Below are positions 27,627 to 34,675 of a stretch of DNA of 64,000 bases, piece by piece; position 1 is the first letter of the stretch; each line of letters begins with the position of its first letter. A program made the translations under genes and the position numbers. Below the pieces are notes generated by a model. It was not told the DNA's origin. It made no database searches and saw nothing but the letters and a program-made list of their open reading frames with translations. Source of the DNA: Adlercreutzia sp. ZJ141 (GTDB taxonomy: Bacteria; Actinomycetota; Coriobacteriia; Coriobacteriales; Eggerthellaceae); the NCBI RefSeq assembly GCF_011038965.1, contig NZ_JAAKEB010000008.1, positions 1 to 64,000 of the forward strand, read 5' to 3'.

Positions 27627-28151
27627 ATGACTCATTTTGATGACATATACGAGATCGCGGCGGACAACTACGGCCTTGTCACCACGGCGCAGGCCGAGGA
27701 GGTCGGAGCTACGAGGTCGGAGCTCGCTCGCTGGGCGAGGCTCGGGAAGCTCGATCGGCGGGGGCGCGGGCTGTACCGCATCTTGCAATGGGTTCCGACA
27801 GAGTACGACCGCTACGCCGAGGCGGTAGCCCTTGTTGGCGAGGAGGCCTTCCTTGTTGGCGACGCCGTGCTCTCGATGCACGGGCTTGCGCTCGTGAACC
27901 CCGCCAAGATCACGGTCGCAACACCTAACCGCACAAGGAAGGCCCTGCCCGAATGGGTGAGCGTCGTCCCAGCAAAGGACGCAGAACAGACGATATATGA
28001 GGGTATACCGAGTCAAAGCGTTTATGATGCTCTGGTGGCTTGCAAAGGGCGCGTGATGCCCGAGCGCCTGCTCGACGCCGCGCGCGACGCGAAAGAGCGG
28101 GGGCTTGTCAGAGACGACGAGTACAGACGGTTGAGAAAGGAGCTAGCTTGA
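27627..28151 (+). CDS. abiEi: AbiEi-family antitoxin (abiE module 1)
   Basis: 174 residues. N-terminal winged-helix (DIYEIAADNYGLVTTAQAEE then ATRSELARWARLGKLDRRGR, GLYRI) followed by the AbiEi C-terminal domain (AFLVGDAVLSMHGLA, KITVATPNRTRKAL). AbiEi is the antitoxin and autorepressor of a type IV toxin-antitoxin system and binds inverted repeats upstream of its gene. Its partner AbiEii gene, which overlaps it by 4 bp, is broken, so this antitoxin is probably orphaned. A strong ribosome-binding site is not obvious. Confidence 0.88.
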   Translation: MTHFDDIYEIAADNYGLVTTAQAEEVGATRSELARWARLGKLDRRGRGLYRILQWVPTEYDRYAEAVALVGEEAFLVGDAVLSMHGLALVNPAKITVATPNRTRKALPEWVSVVPAKDAEQTIYEGIPSQSVYDALVACKGRVMPERLLDAARDAKERGLVRDDEYRRLRKELA

Positions 28152-28698
28152 GCAGGCCAAACAGCCGGAGAAACCTGGACATTGCCATCGAGCGCATCGC
28201 CGACGAGGGCGATGCCGTGCGGCTGCGCCGGTCGATGGCAAACGCCATAGTCGCCCAGATGCTCCCAGAGGGCGCGGTCAAGGGCGGAAGCGCGCTCAAG
28301 CTCAGGTTCGGGTCTTCCGCAACCAGGTTCTCGAAAGACCTCGACGCCGCGCGGTTGGCGGATATCAAGCAGTACGCGAAGGCGCTGGCGAATTCGCTGG
28401 AGGTCGGGTGGAACGGCTTCACGGGGTGACGGAAGAAGGCTCGTCGCGGGCGCACGACCTCGTCGACCTCCAGGTGCAGATCGCCGAGGGTGAGGTCAAC
28501 TTAGCGGAGACGAGGGTGATCTGCGAAAGGCTCTTCAACTATCGAAAACTTCAAAGCTGGCCGCCCGTTGTGACTAGGGGTGAAGATTGGGAGAGCCTCT
28601 ATGCTGATGCGGCTTTGGGGCTTCAAGTGCTTCCGACCGTGGATGAGGCGATAGACTGGGCGAATAGGCTCATTGAGAGCATCGATGCGGCGAAGTAG
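28148..28698 (+). pseudogene. abiEii: AbiEii nucleotidyltransferase toxin, internal deletion and frameshift (module 1)
   Basis: Part one (TTG 28148 to about 28429) has RRLRRSMANAIVAQML-like helices, the nucleotidyltransferase motif VKGGSALKLRFG, and RFSKDLDAARL, ending SLEVGWNGFTG and a stop. Part two, in another frame (about 28430-28698), has the family C-terminus: HDLVDLQVQIAEG, ETRVICERLFNYRKLQSWPP and the terminal helix. Roughly 100 residues that belong between them are gone. The result is about 185 of the usual 290 residues, so no active toxin is expected. TTG overlaps the abiEi stop. Confidence 0.8.
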
Positions 28699-28749
28699 CA
28701 TACGTAGCTTTTTGTTGTTCACTGTTTACGGGAATATGCCCTGCTCGGA

Positions 28750-28776
28750 GCTACGGTACCAATTTGGTACCGTAGC
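28750..28776. repeat. Perfect palindrome downstream of abiE1
   Basis: 13-bp arms GCTACGGTACCAA (28750-28762) and its complement (28764-28776) around T. Shares ACGGT-N-CCAA with the palindrome at 27516; where one arm differs (G to A) the other arm differs in the matching way (C to T), so symmetry is kept. Starts 52 bp after the abiEii remnant. Confidence 0.85.
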
Positions 28777-29173
28777 CTTTTCGGACAAGCGGGTGTCATC
28801 ACGAGCGAACCACTTGATGCTATCCGATTGCTATGACATTGGGCGTGAACTCAATCTGAACTCAGCATTTCGCGTTTGTGCTGGTCAGTGTTTTACTCCG
28901 CTATGCGGAATTTACTCCTTAGATATTCCAGGGGAGTAAATCTCCGGGAAACGGAAGCCCTCCTTCTGAGCTGTGAACTCAGTTAACGCGAAAGCATAGT
29001 AAAATACCAGCTCATGGGGCTGGTATTGATGCTTGGAATTTATTCCGGTGTCGTGCGTCTTGTTAGCTGTTTTGGGTGAGTTCACAACGATACTGTAACA
29101 TCTGAACACGCATAGGAACGTGCGACACGAGATAGACGAAGTTATACGCATAGCACGGAAATCAAATACCGCG

Positions 29174-29190
29174 ACGATCGAGTGGGAATA
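29174..29190 (+). repeat. attR-like direct repeat
   Basis: Exact copy of the 17 bp ending guaA (22932-22948). The reading frame leading into it spells TATIEWE and a stop, which matches the GuaA C-terminus only over the shared core. It marks the right end of a 6.2-kb inserted segment. Confidence 0.78.
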
Positions 29191-29354
29191 GGCGAACACT
29201 CATCTGTGAGCTTCTCACCCGATTTACTCCCGAGACGTCGGCTTTTCTCGTTCACGAAGGTGACTAAAATCTGCAAGCCACCGGTAAAATATGTCATTTT
29301 GAGTAAGCCCTCCGAAAGCCCGGAGTGCTTACGTTTTCCCAGGTAGGATGCCTA

Positions 29355-29426
29355 GAGCACTGCTTTTTCCCGCCAGAATAATGTTTCTGGAACAGCTGAC
29401 GTGCGACAGGAAAAAGCGGTGCGCTC
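29355..29426. repeat. Long imperfect stem with an internal hairpin
   Basis: GAGCACTGCTTTTTCC (29355-29370) pairs imperfectly with the complement at 29409-29426, and inside it CCAGAA and TTCTGG form a small hairpin. Either a folded RNA or a relic of an inverted duplication. No neighbouring gene explains it. Confidence 0.5.
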
Positions 29427-29747
29427 CGTGCGCTCGGTGAAGCCACCAGAAACCATCAACTGAGAATGTGAAAACGACTGAGTTCACGAAACAGTATCAC
29501 TTTGAACTCACCCCTTTTTCGGGGGTCTGAAAACTGTGTTTCCCCAGGAAAACGGTAGGGAGTAATTTTTTTGGCGATACTGCGATTTTAAGGGGTTCCA
29601 AGACCGATTTTGTGTGGTCTGCCACTCGGTTTTACAGTATCGGCTGCCGCGCACGAGCTGCCGAAAAGGCGTCACCTTCGTCTCCACGGCTCTAAGCCTC
29701 GGAAACTCCCACACTGGATACGTCGTTGCTTGCCCGCTGTCCAACCT

Positions 29748-29857
29748 TACTCTGACCTACTCTAACCTGCTCTGCCCGCAGGTTAGAGTCCCCATCTGCG
29801 GAAACGAAGCGGCAGCAGCTTGTTGCGTCATTTTACTCTAACCTACTCTGACCTACC
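29748..29857. repeat. 10-bp repeats and a perfect hairpin 3' of the AlbA_2-type remnant
   Basis: TTACTCTGAC, CTACTCTAAC and CTGCTCTGCC follow one another from about 29748, and a similar set lies at 29833-29857. Within the first set ACTCTAACCTGC (29759-29770) pairs perfectly with 29778-29789 across a 7-nt loop. A similar 10-bp array (TTACTCCGCC) lies at the 3' end of the paralogous remnant at 33342. Confidence 0.65.
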
Positions 29858-30650
29858 GGAGGGTGTAGTACTGTGACGGGTCGTTGGTGCTCGTACCGTG
29901 CCAAACAAGCAGACCCTTGTCCACCAGCGACTTGAGCGTTTTGCGTGCTACTTTCACGCTGCGCCCCATGTGGTTCGCCAAACCGGCCACGTTGGCACGA
30001 CCCCTGCCAAAAACGTACTGCAGCGCCTCGCGCTCATACTCGCTGAGCGTCCCGTAGAGGTCATTACTCACACGATCCCTCAGGTTTTCTTTTTGCCGCT
30101 TTGCGCGCGTTTCTATGTTGTTCTTCAAGGTGAGCATGACTGATGCGTTGTTCGGCTCCGTGAATTCCGGCGGATCCAGAAACAAGTCGCGTATCTCGTC
30201 GTAAATACGGCCGACGCCCTCATTCAGCTCGCGCACCCAGCCAAACTCGATGAGCGTACGGGCAATGACGGGGTTTCTCGACCAGCGTGTATGTCGCATG
30301 TTCTCCACTGTCACCAGGTTGGGAAGCTTGCCGGGACTCTGTATCCCCATGCGGTCGTCGAAGATGGATATGCGGATGTAGTCACCGCTGTATCCGTAAT
30401 TACGGTACGTTATCGCGTTGAACATCCCTTCGAACCAGCTGAACTCGGGGTATTCGGGGACTTCCTTGAACAGGCCGTCTTCGCCGAGGAACTGGAAGTC
30501 GCGCAGCTGCTCGGAGATCATAGCCTTGGCGCCGTCTACCACCTTCGGTATCGGGCCGTCGAATGTGCGGTCCTTCACGATGTTTAGTCTGCGCCCGGTC
30601 TCGCGCTTAACGCCGTCGTAGCGCAGCACTCGCACGCGGGCCCACGGCAT
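29853..30650 (-). pseudogene. Schlafen AlbA_2-type ATP-binding protein, lacking the N-terminal domain
   Basis: 265 residues, while family proteins are about 430-480. It starts in mid-protein (MPWARVRVLRYDGVKRETGR) without a ribosome-binding site. The rest covers the GHKL-like HATPase_c_4 region: FEGMFNAITYRNYGYSGDYI, RIQSPGKLP-like GIQSPGKLPNLVTVENMRHT, GWVRELNEGVGRIYDE, and a C-terminal winged helix ending DPSQYYTL. These proteins are usually DNA-binding accessory or defence-linked regulators. The AlbA_2 domain is missing, so I treat it as a truncated gene. A paralogue lies at 33342-33897. Confidence 0.75.
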
Positions 30651-30735
30651 GAACTGATGGATTATGAAACGGCGTACCGACTCACCGTGAAATCACACAC
30701 CGATTGGCATGTAATACTCAACTTACGAGGAATTC

Positions 30736-30870
30736 ATGACCGTGCTCGATGGCATTGGCTTGGATTTCACCAGCGCGGTGCGCTCCTTCATCAAGCAGAC
30801 CGCAAAGGAGCAGAGTCTCCCCTTCAGGCCCTGCCTCGCTGCAACACAGGACGAACCTGAGGACAAATAG
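30736..30870 (+). pseudogene. DinJ/RelB-type antitoxin C-terminal fragment
   Basis: 44 residues: MTVLDGIGLDFTSAVRSFIK followed by QTAKEQSLPFRP. This is the ribbon-helix-helix half of DinJ/RelB antitoxins, normally preceded by some 20 residues including the first beta strand. GAGG lies five bases before the ATG, so a short peptide could still be made. No YafQ-type toxin gene follows; a terminator does. Confidence 0.6.
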
Positions 30871-30908
30871 CTATATTCGCTAGAGCGTGACATCTTGATG
30901 CAAAATCG

Positions 30909-30950
30909 AATCGACTCATTGGGATGATTTCCCGATGAGTCGATTTTCGT
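30909..30950 (+). terminator. Intrinsic terminator after the DinJ fragment
   Basis: 16-bp arms at 30909-30924 and 30930-30945 (AATCGACTCAT and ATGAGTCGATT ends), one mismatch, followed by TTTTCG on the plus strand; the minus side also has an A/T-rich flank, so it may work both ways. Confidence 0.8.
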
Positions 30951-30981
30951 ATGCGGTCCCTGTCTACACAAATGCGAGACA

Positions 30982-31314
30982 CTAATGATTCAGCGCGGCT
31001 CTTTTGACAGTCTTCACCCCCCTATCGCGCTTCTCTTTTTGCTTCATCGCGTTTACCCACGCTGTATAGATATCTTCGAAATCCCCCGAGGCCGCCTTGC
31101 GGCAGAATCCTCGATTGATTTCCAGAATCAAAGGGCCATGACAATCTCTTGCCCTAAGCCCCGAGCCGCATTCGCATGCAAGATGCCCCCTGTATTTGAG
31201 ATTTCCCGTAGCTTAGGCTAGCAATCTTATTGCAGCCAAGGAGTCATTAACATCAAACAGTTCGCGGTATGCTTCTAAAATACCAAGAGTCCAATGGCTC
31301 CTGTCGCCCGAAGA
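30982..31314 (-). pseudogene. SEC-C motif protein remnant with in-frame stop
   Basis: A minus-strand frame reads HWTLGILEAYRELFDVNDSL, a TAA at 31213-31215, then NLKYRGHLACECGSGLRARD and CHGPLILEINRGFCRK, to a stop at 30982. CxCGSGxxxxxCHG is the SEC-C zinc-binding motif. No start codon precedes it: its frame runs into the 3' part of the truncated S-4TM gene in another frame. It is a decayed gene joined by deletion to its neighbour. Confidence 0.6.
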
Positions 31315-31543
31315 TCGCCGCCCCGCACATCATCAGGGCTTCCGTAACCAGGAACACCGCGATATCTGCGGTGATGACGCCTGCAATTTGAAGAAAAGTA
31401 ACCGCGACAGGGGGAACGACCGAAAGGGCTATTTGCAAATACTTGAAGATCTTGGCTTTGGAGTACAGGCGTCTTTGTGCCGCCAGCAACCTGATGTTGG
31501 ATTCCTGCTCTTGTCTTGTAATAATCGCCTTACCGTCGTTCAA
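31253..31543 (-). pseudogene. S-4TM family putative pore-forming effector, truncated
   Basis: About 96 residues. RLNDGKAIITRQEQESNIRL, LAAQRRLYSKAKIFKYLQIA and two hydrophobic segments (LSVVPPVAVTFLQIAGVITA, IAVFLVTEALMMCGAAIF) match the N-terminal third of S-4TM proteins, membrane effectors with four segments often found beside nucleotide-signal defence genes. The end (residues after GRQEPL) is out-of-frame sequence. TTG starts at 31543 or 31549 are possible, with AAGGG upstream. It begins a few bases after the relE stop, on the same strand. Confidence 0.6.
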
Positions 31544-31555
31544 ACGCAATCCCTT

Positions 31556-31819
31556 CTAGCTATAAATATCCCGCCTGTGGCCAATTTCGATAGCGAGCAC
31601 CACAAGCTCCTCATCCCTGATCTCGCAGAGCACGCGATAGTCTCCCACGCGGTAGCGCCATTTTCCGGACCTGTTAGCGGTTAGCCCCTTGCCGTGAGCG
31701 CGGGGGTCTGAGCAACCATCAATGTTCTTCAGCAGCCAGGCGACGATTACACGCCTGACCCCGGGATCCATCTTCGACAGCTGTTTGTCGGCTTTCTTGG
31801 AAAACTCCAGGCGCCACAT
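31556..31819 (-). CDS. relE: RelE/ParE-family toxin
   Basis: 87 residues: FSKKADKQLSKMDPGVRRVI, then NRSGKWRYRVGDYRVLCEIR and LVVLAIEIGHRRDIY. The RxG-(x)YR core and terminal His-Arg match RelE/YoeB-like mRNA interferases that cleave translated mRNA. Starts 1 bp after the antitoxin stop, the usual relBE arrangement. Confidence 0.9.
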   Translation of the reverse strand: MWRLEFSKKADKQLSKMDPGVRRVIVAWLLKNIDGCSDPRAHGKGLTANRSGKWRYRVGDYRVLCEIRDEELVVLAIEIGHRRDIYS

Positions 31820-31820
31820 G

Positions 31821-32045
31821 CTAGAGGTACTTCTTTGCTATCTCGGCTGCAGAGATGGTTACCGGGTCAGAGTCGAACTCAGCCTTGGCCTCTTCCCAAG
31901 CCTTAAGGTCAAGCTCGTCTTCGATTCGCTCCAGCGCAACCTTGCGCATGAACTCGGAAACGGATGTTCCGAACGCAGCAGCGTAATCGGAAATGAGAGC
32001 TTTCTCCTCGCTCTCCAGCCTAATTGTCATTGTTGCACTCGCCAT
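31821..32045 (-). CDS. relB: RelB-like ribbon-helix-helix antitoxin
   Basis: 74 residues from ATG 32045, which has AAGGAGG five bases upstream. N-terminal ribbon-helix-helix (MASATMTIRLESEEKALISD then AAFGTSVSEFMRKVALERIE) and a charged C-terminus that would wrap the toxin. It should repress its own operon and neutralise the RelE-type toxin that follows. Confidence 0.88.
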   Translation of the reverse strand: MASATMTIRLESEEKALISDYAAAFGTSVSEFMRKVALERIEDELDLKAWEEAKAEFDSDPVTISAAEIAKKYL

Positions 32046-32235
32046 CTTAGCCTCCTTAATACATGTAAGACATTGTAGCACAACACCTCGCTGGCAACAA
32101 GGATCTCACCCTGACGTAAGTCCAAGAGCCCATCAATAAGACGTAGGGATGGAGGGATGTGACCCAGACAGTTCACTCACATCCCCAACTCCTTTCAAAG
32201 GTACTCGGTAGCGCGGCCGAGCACCGCCATATAAT

Positions 32236-32391
32236 CTAATTGAGCTTGATTGGTCTCTCGGGCTTCTTCCTGCCAGAGTAGTATGGACAATAGTCAGGTT
32301 TTGCCTTCACGCGATTTCTCACAGTCATCTCGTAAACATGCCCACACTTATCTTTCCACCAGACCTTCTTGATGCTCTTCCTATCTACTAG
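32236..32391 (-). pseudogene. Zinc-ribbon (DUF4379-like) fragment
   Basis: Minus-strand frame: VDRKSIKKVWWKDKCGHVYE, MTVRNRVKAKPDYCPYYSGR, ending PIKLN. The W-x-C-GH-x-W, NR, CPYCSGRK pattern is that of DUF4379 treble-clef repeats, here with the second CxxC damaged (CPYY). No start codon; a stop precedes it. It is the only content of the 350 bp between relB and the next remnant. Confidence 0.5.
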
Positions 32392-32434
32392 TGGTCAGTT
32401 AAGCATTAGCTCCCTATCCATGTAGCCGACCACG

Positions 32435-32965
32435 GTGGCACTTGTGTGCACGTGCACTATCTATTGCAGCTCCTCGCTATGTGGCGTGGGCGCTCGGGTT
32501 CGCCGACAGGGTGCCCGCCGTCCTCTACGCAGCATTCGAGAAGGCTCCGGCAACCGCTCTAGAGGGGGTGCATGTCAGCACCTACTGTCCCAACGTGCCA
32601 ACCGTCTCGGCGAAGGGGCTCACCTCGCTTTCCCCGGAAAGCATCGTCGTGCACATGGCGTAGGGCCCGAGCGTGGTGAGATCGTGACAGGGGGTCGCCG
32701 AGTGGCTCCCAGACGTCGCCTACGAACTATAGACGCCGCGACTGTGCTCGTGGAACTAGAGGGAAGACCACGCTCAGCCGCCGCCCGGACCGGGTACCTC
32801 CTTCAGGGCATGCGACCGGACGTCGCCGACGCCATCATAGAGAAGAGCCCTCCTCACTCGAAGGCGCGTTTCGGTACAGGCACGGCGAAGAGGAACGACG
32901 AGAGATGGCAGGTGTCCGACGCTGCCCTGCCCTTCGATCCCCGCGAGATGGAAAGGGTCCTATGA
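32435..32965 (+). pseudogene. Unrecognised mobile-element-like remnants
   Basis: Two open plus-strand stretches in different frames. The first (to TAG near 32663) reads YVAWALGFADRVPAVLYAAF, EKAPATALEGVHVST and on to SPESIVVHMA. The second ends QGMRPDVADAIIEKSPPHSK, RFGTGTAKRNDERW, DAALPFDPREMERVL. Both look like protein-coding pieces but neither begins with a start supported by a ribosome-binding site, and I do not recognise the families. The position beside an IS66-type fragment suggests transposon debris. Confidence 0.35.
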
Positions 32966-33166
32966 CCAGAGAATATGACATCTGTCTTCGATGTTATGGG
33001 AGCCACCGAAGAGCTCCGGCTCCCGGTCAGCGAAATTGCCGATCCACTTGAACATGGATGACTCGGATAGCCTGTTCACGCGACACCACTCGGCCACGCT
33101 CATGTCGGACGCGAGGTAACGTTCCACCTGCGTCCGCCACTGATCCCTGCTGAATCTATTTGCCAT
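32960..33166 (-). pseudogene. IS66-type TnpA N-terminal fragment
   Basis: 68 residues starting MANRFSRDQWRTQVERYLAS and then MSVAEWCRVNRLSESSMFKW, a helix-turn-helix typical of IS66-family TnpA accessory proteins. After about residue 50 the similarity ends and the frame runs into other debris. No TnpB or TnpC follows. Confidence 0.6.
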
Positions 33167-33313
33167 TCGCTTGCTCCAATCTCAATCGATCGGAATATCG
33201 CCTAAGGCGGATACTGGTTCCAGACGCTAATCAATTACCGCTAACGATTAACCAGCGCAGTAGGCGCAGCAACGAAACGCAATAGCGGCTGTTTTGCGCT
33301 ATCGCTGCCGCCG

Positions 33314-33340
33314 TTACTCCGCCTTACTCCGCCTTACTCC
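33314..33340. repeat. Tandem 10-bp repeats 3' of the second AlbA_2-type remnant
   Basis: TTACTCCGCC twice and TTACTCC once, immediately before TCATTTTAC and the stop of the remnant at 33342. The same TCATTTTAC plus 10-bp repeat arrangement lies 3' of the paralogue at 29853. Confidence 0.75.
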
Positions 33341-33341
33341 G

Positions 33342-33897
33342 TCATTTTACGAGTGTATAGTGTTGAGAGGGATCGTTTGGTGCCGTCCCGTGCCAGACGA
33401 GGATCTGCTTGTCGACAAGCCCTCGCAAGGTTCTGGTGAAGAGTTTGCTACCCTTACCGGTCCGCTCGGCGAGTCCCTTCGTCGTGACGCGCCCGTGCGC
33501 CATGGCAAGCTGCACTGCGGCGATTTCGTACTCGTTGAGTGTCTCAAGCGCATCAACGCCCACGACTTCCTCTAAGCTGCCGCCTCGCCAGAGCATGCGG
33601 GACGAGATGCTGTTCTCCAGCGTCAGCATCACCGAGGCGTTATTCGGTTCCGAAAACGTCGGAGGGTTCAACAGGTAGGCATCCATATCCTCGTAGATGC
33701 GCTCGACGCCCTCGTTGAGCTCCCTCACCCAGACAAGCTCCACGAGCGTCCTTGCGATGACGGGGTTTCGCGACCAGCGCGTGTGGCGGAGGTTCTCCAA
33801 GGTAACCAGGTTCGGAAGCTTGCCCGGGCTCTGTATCTCCATGCGGTCGTCGAAGATCGACACACGGATGTAATCGCCGCTGTACCCGTAATTGCGG
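33342..33897 (-). pseudogene. Schlafen AlbA_2-type ATP-binding protein, C-terminal remnant
   Basis: About 185 residues. Reading in from 33897 the frame gives HRNYGYSGDYIRVSIFDDRM, then EIQSPGKLPNLVTLENLRHT, WVRELNEGVERIYEDMDAYL and a winged-helix end (KGLAERTGKGSKLFTRTLRG) to DPSQHYTL. It is collinear with the C-terminal two thirds of the gene at 29853-30650, sharing long identical blocks. Sequence upstream of 33898 is unrelated. No start codon is supported. Confidence 0.75.
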
Positions 33898-34066
33898 TGT
33901 GAACCTGCTTCCAGAAATGGTTACTTTTACAAAAATCTCCGGAGGCGTAGCGGCCAATATTCGATAAGTGCCAACTGCTGTTTTGGCAGCACGTGGTCCA
34001 ACACACTCATTGAGAGGCGATACAAGCTGAATGTAGAGTGTAAGCTCACGACAATACGAAACTAAT

Positions 34067-34105
34067 GATGCAATTATGTTAAAGTTGCTTTAATATAATT
34101 GCATC
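34067..34105. promoter_or_regulatory. Palindrome abutting the abiEi2 start codon
   Basis: 18-bp arms (GATGCAATTATGTTAAAG at 34067-34084 and its near complement at 34088-34105) around TTG, with one mismatch. The right arm ends at the base before the ATG. It would lie over the promoter or leader, as expected for an AbiEi autorepressor operator, and would also fold in the mRNA. Confidence 0.75.
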
Positions 34106-34675
34106 ATGGAAGTGATAACCGACATAGAAAAGCTCCGTGAGGTCGCCCTCGACCAGCATGGATTCGTCACCTCTTCCCAGGCCGAGGAGGTGGGGGTATC
34201 CCGTCCGTCGCTCAGTTACCTTGTCAAGCATGGACGTATAGAACGTCTCGAGCGCGGGATCTACCGCATCCCCCAGGTACACGCCACAGAAAACGATATC
34301 TACCAACTGGCGCTCCTTTGGGCGGGTAAGAGCGCGTTCTTGAGCCATGACACAGCGCTTGCCTCCTGGGACATCTGTGACATCAACCCGACCGTGATCC
34401 ATGTGACCGTTCCGAAGAGAAAGCGCATCCAGAAGCAAGGGCGCGGGAACGTGGTTCTCCATAGAGACGATGTTTCTGCGGGCGATCTCAGGTGGTGGGA
34501 CGGGATGAGGGTAGCCTCTCCTTCCCTTGCCGTCCGACAATCAATCGAAAGGGGCGTCTCCTCCCACATCATCGTGCAGGCAATCGAACAAGGACGTACA
34601 CGTGGGCTGATAGATAAAAAGCAAGCGGCCGAGCTCGAAGCGGAATTGGAGGCGCGTGGAGTTGCAGGAAAATGA
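34106..34675 (+). CDS. abiEi: AbiEi-family antitoxin (abiE module 2)
   Basis: 189 residues. N-terminal winged helix (EKLREVALDQHGFVTSSQAE then GVSRPSLSYLVKHGRIERLE, RGIYRI) and AbiEi C-terminal domain (SAFLSHDTALASWDICDINP, HVTVPKRKRIQ). Antitoxin and likely repressor of the downstream toxin; the two genes overlap by 20 bp. No ribosome-binding site is visible, because a palindrome reaches the start codon, so it may be leaderless or translation may be controlled by that structure. Confidence 0.9.
   Translation: MEVITDIEKLREVALDQHGFVTSSQAEEVGVSRPSLSYLVKHGRIERLERGIYRIPQVHATENDIYQLALLWAGKSAFLSHDTALASWDICDINPTVIHVTVPKRKRIQKQGRGNVVLHRDDVSAGDLRWWDGMRVASPSLAVRQSIERGVSSHIIVQAIEQGRTRGLIDKKQAAELEAELEARGVAGK

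Larger units (their letters stand above)
28845..29510. repeat. Cluster of GTGAACTCA words around the right attachment site
   Basis: GTGAACTCA or its close variants occur at 28845-28853, 28856-28865 (CTGAACTCAG), 28973-28981, 29077-29085 (opposite strand), 29479-29487 (opposite strand) and 29503-29510. Segments 29076-29108 and 29479-29512 form a longer imperfect inverted pair including GATACTGT. They bracket the repeat at 29174-29190. Confidence 0.6.
28699..29852. other. Gene-free right end of the guaA island and beyond
   Basis: Over 1.1 kb without a supported gene. It holds the second abiE-associated palindrome, a cluster of GTGAACTCA words on both strands, the right attachment repeat (29174-29190), a long hairpin (29355-29426) and 10-bp repeats before the next gene. 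Each is listed separately. No integrase or relaxase fragment was recognised. Confidence 0.6.

Noticed and set aside
28912-29199. 95-codon minus-strand open frame across attR
   Set aside because: No ribosome-binding site, atypical composition (Ser/Ile/Phe-rich), and it runs through the attachment repeat and regulatory words; a chance frame.
30736-30870. Full DinJ-YafQ toxin-antitoxin pair
   Set aside because: The N-terminal strand of DinJ is missing and no YafQ-like frame follows before the terminator.
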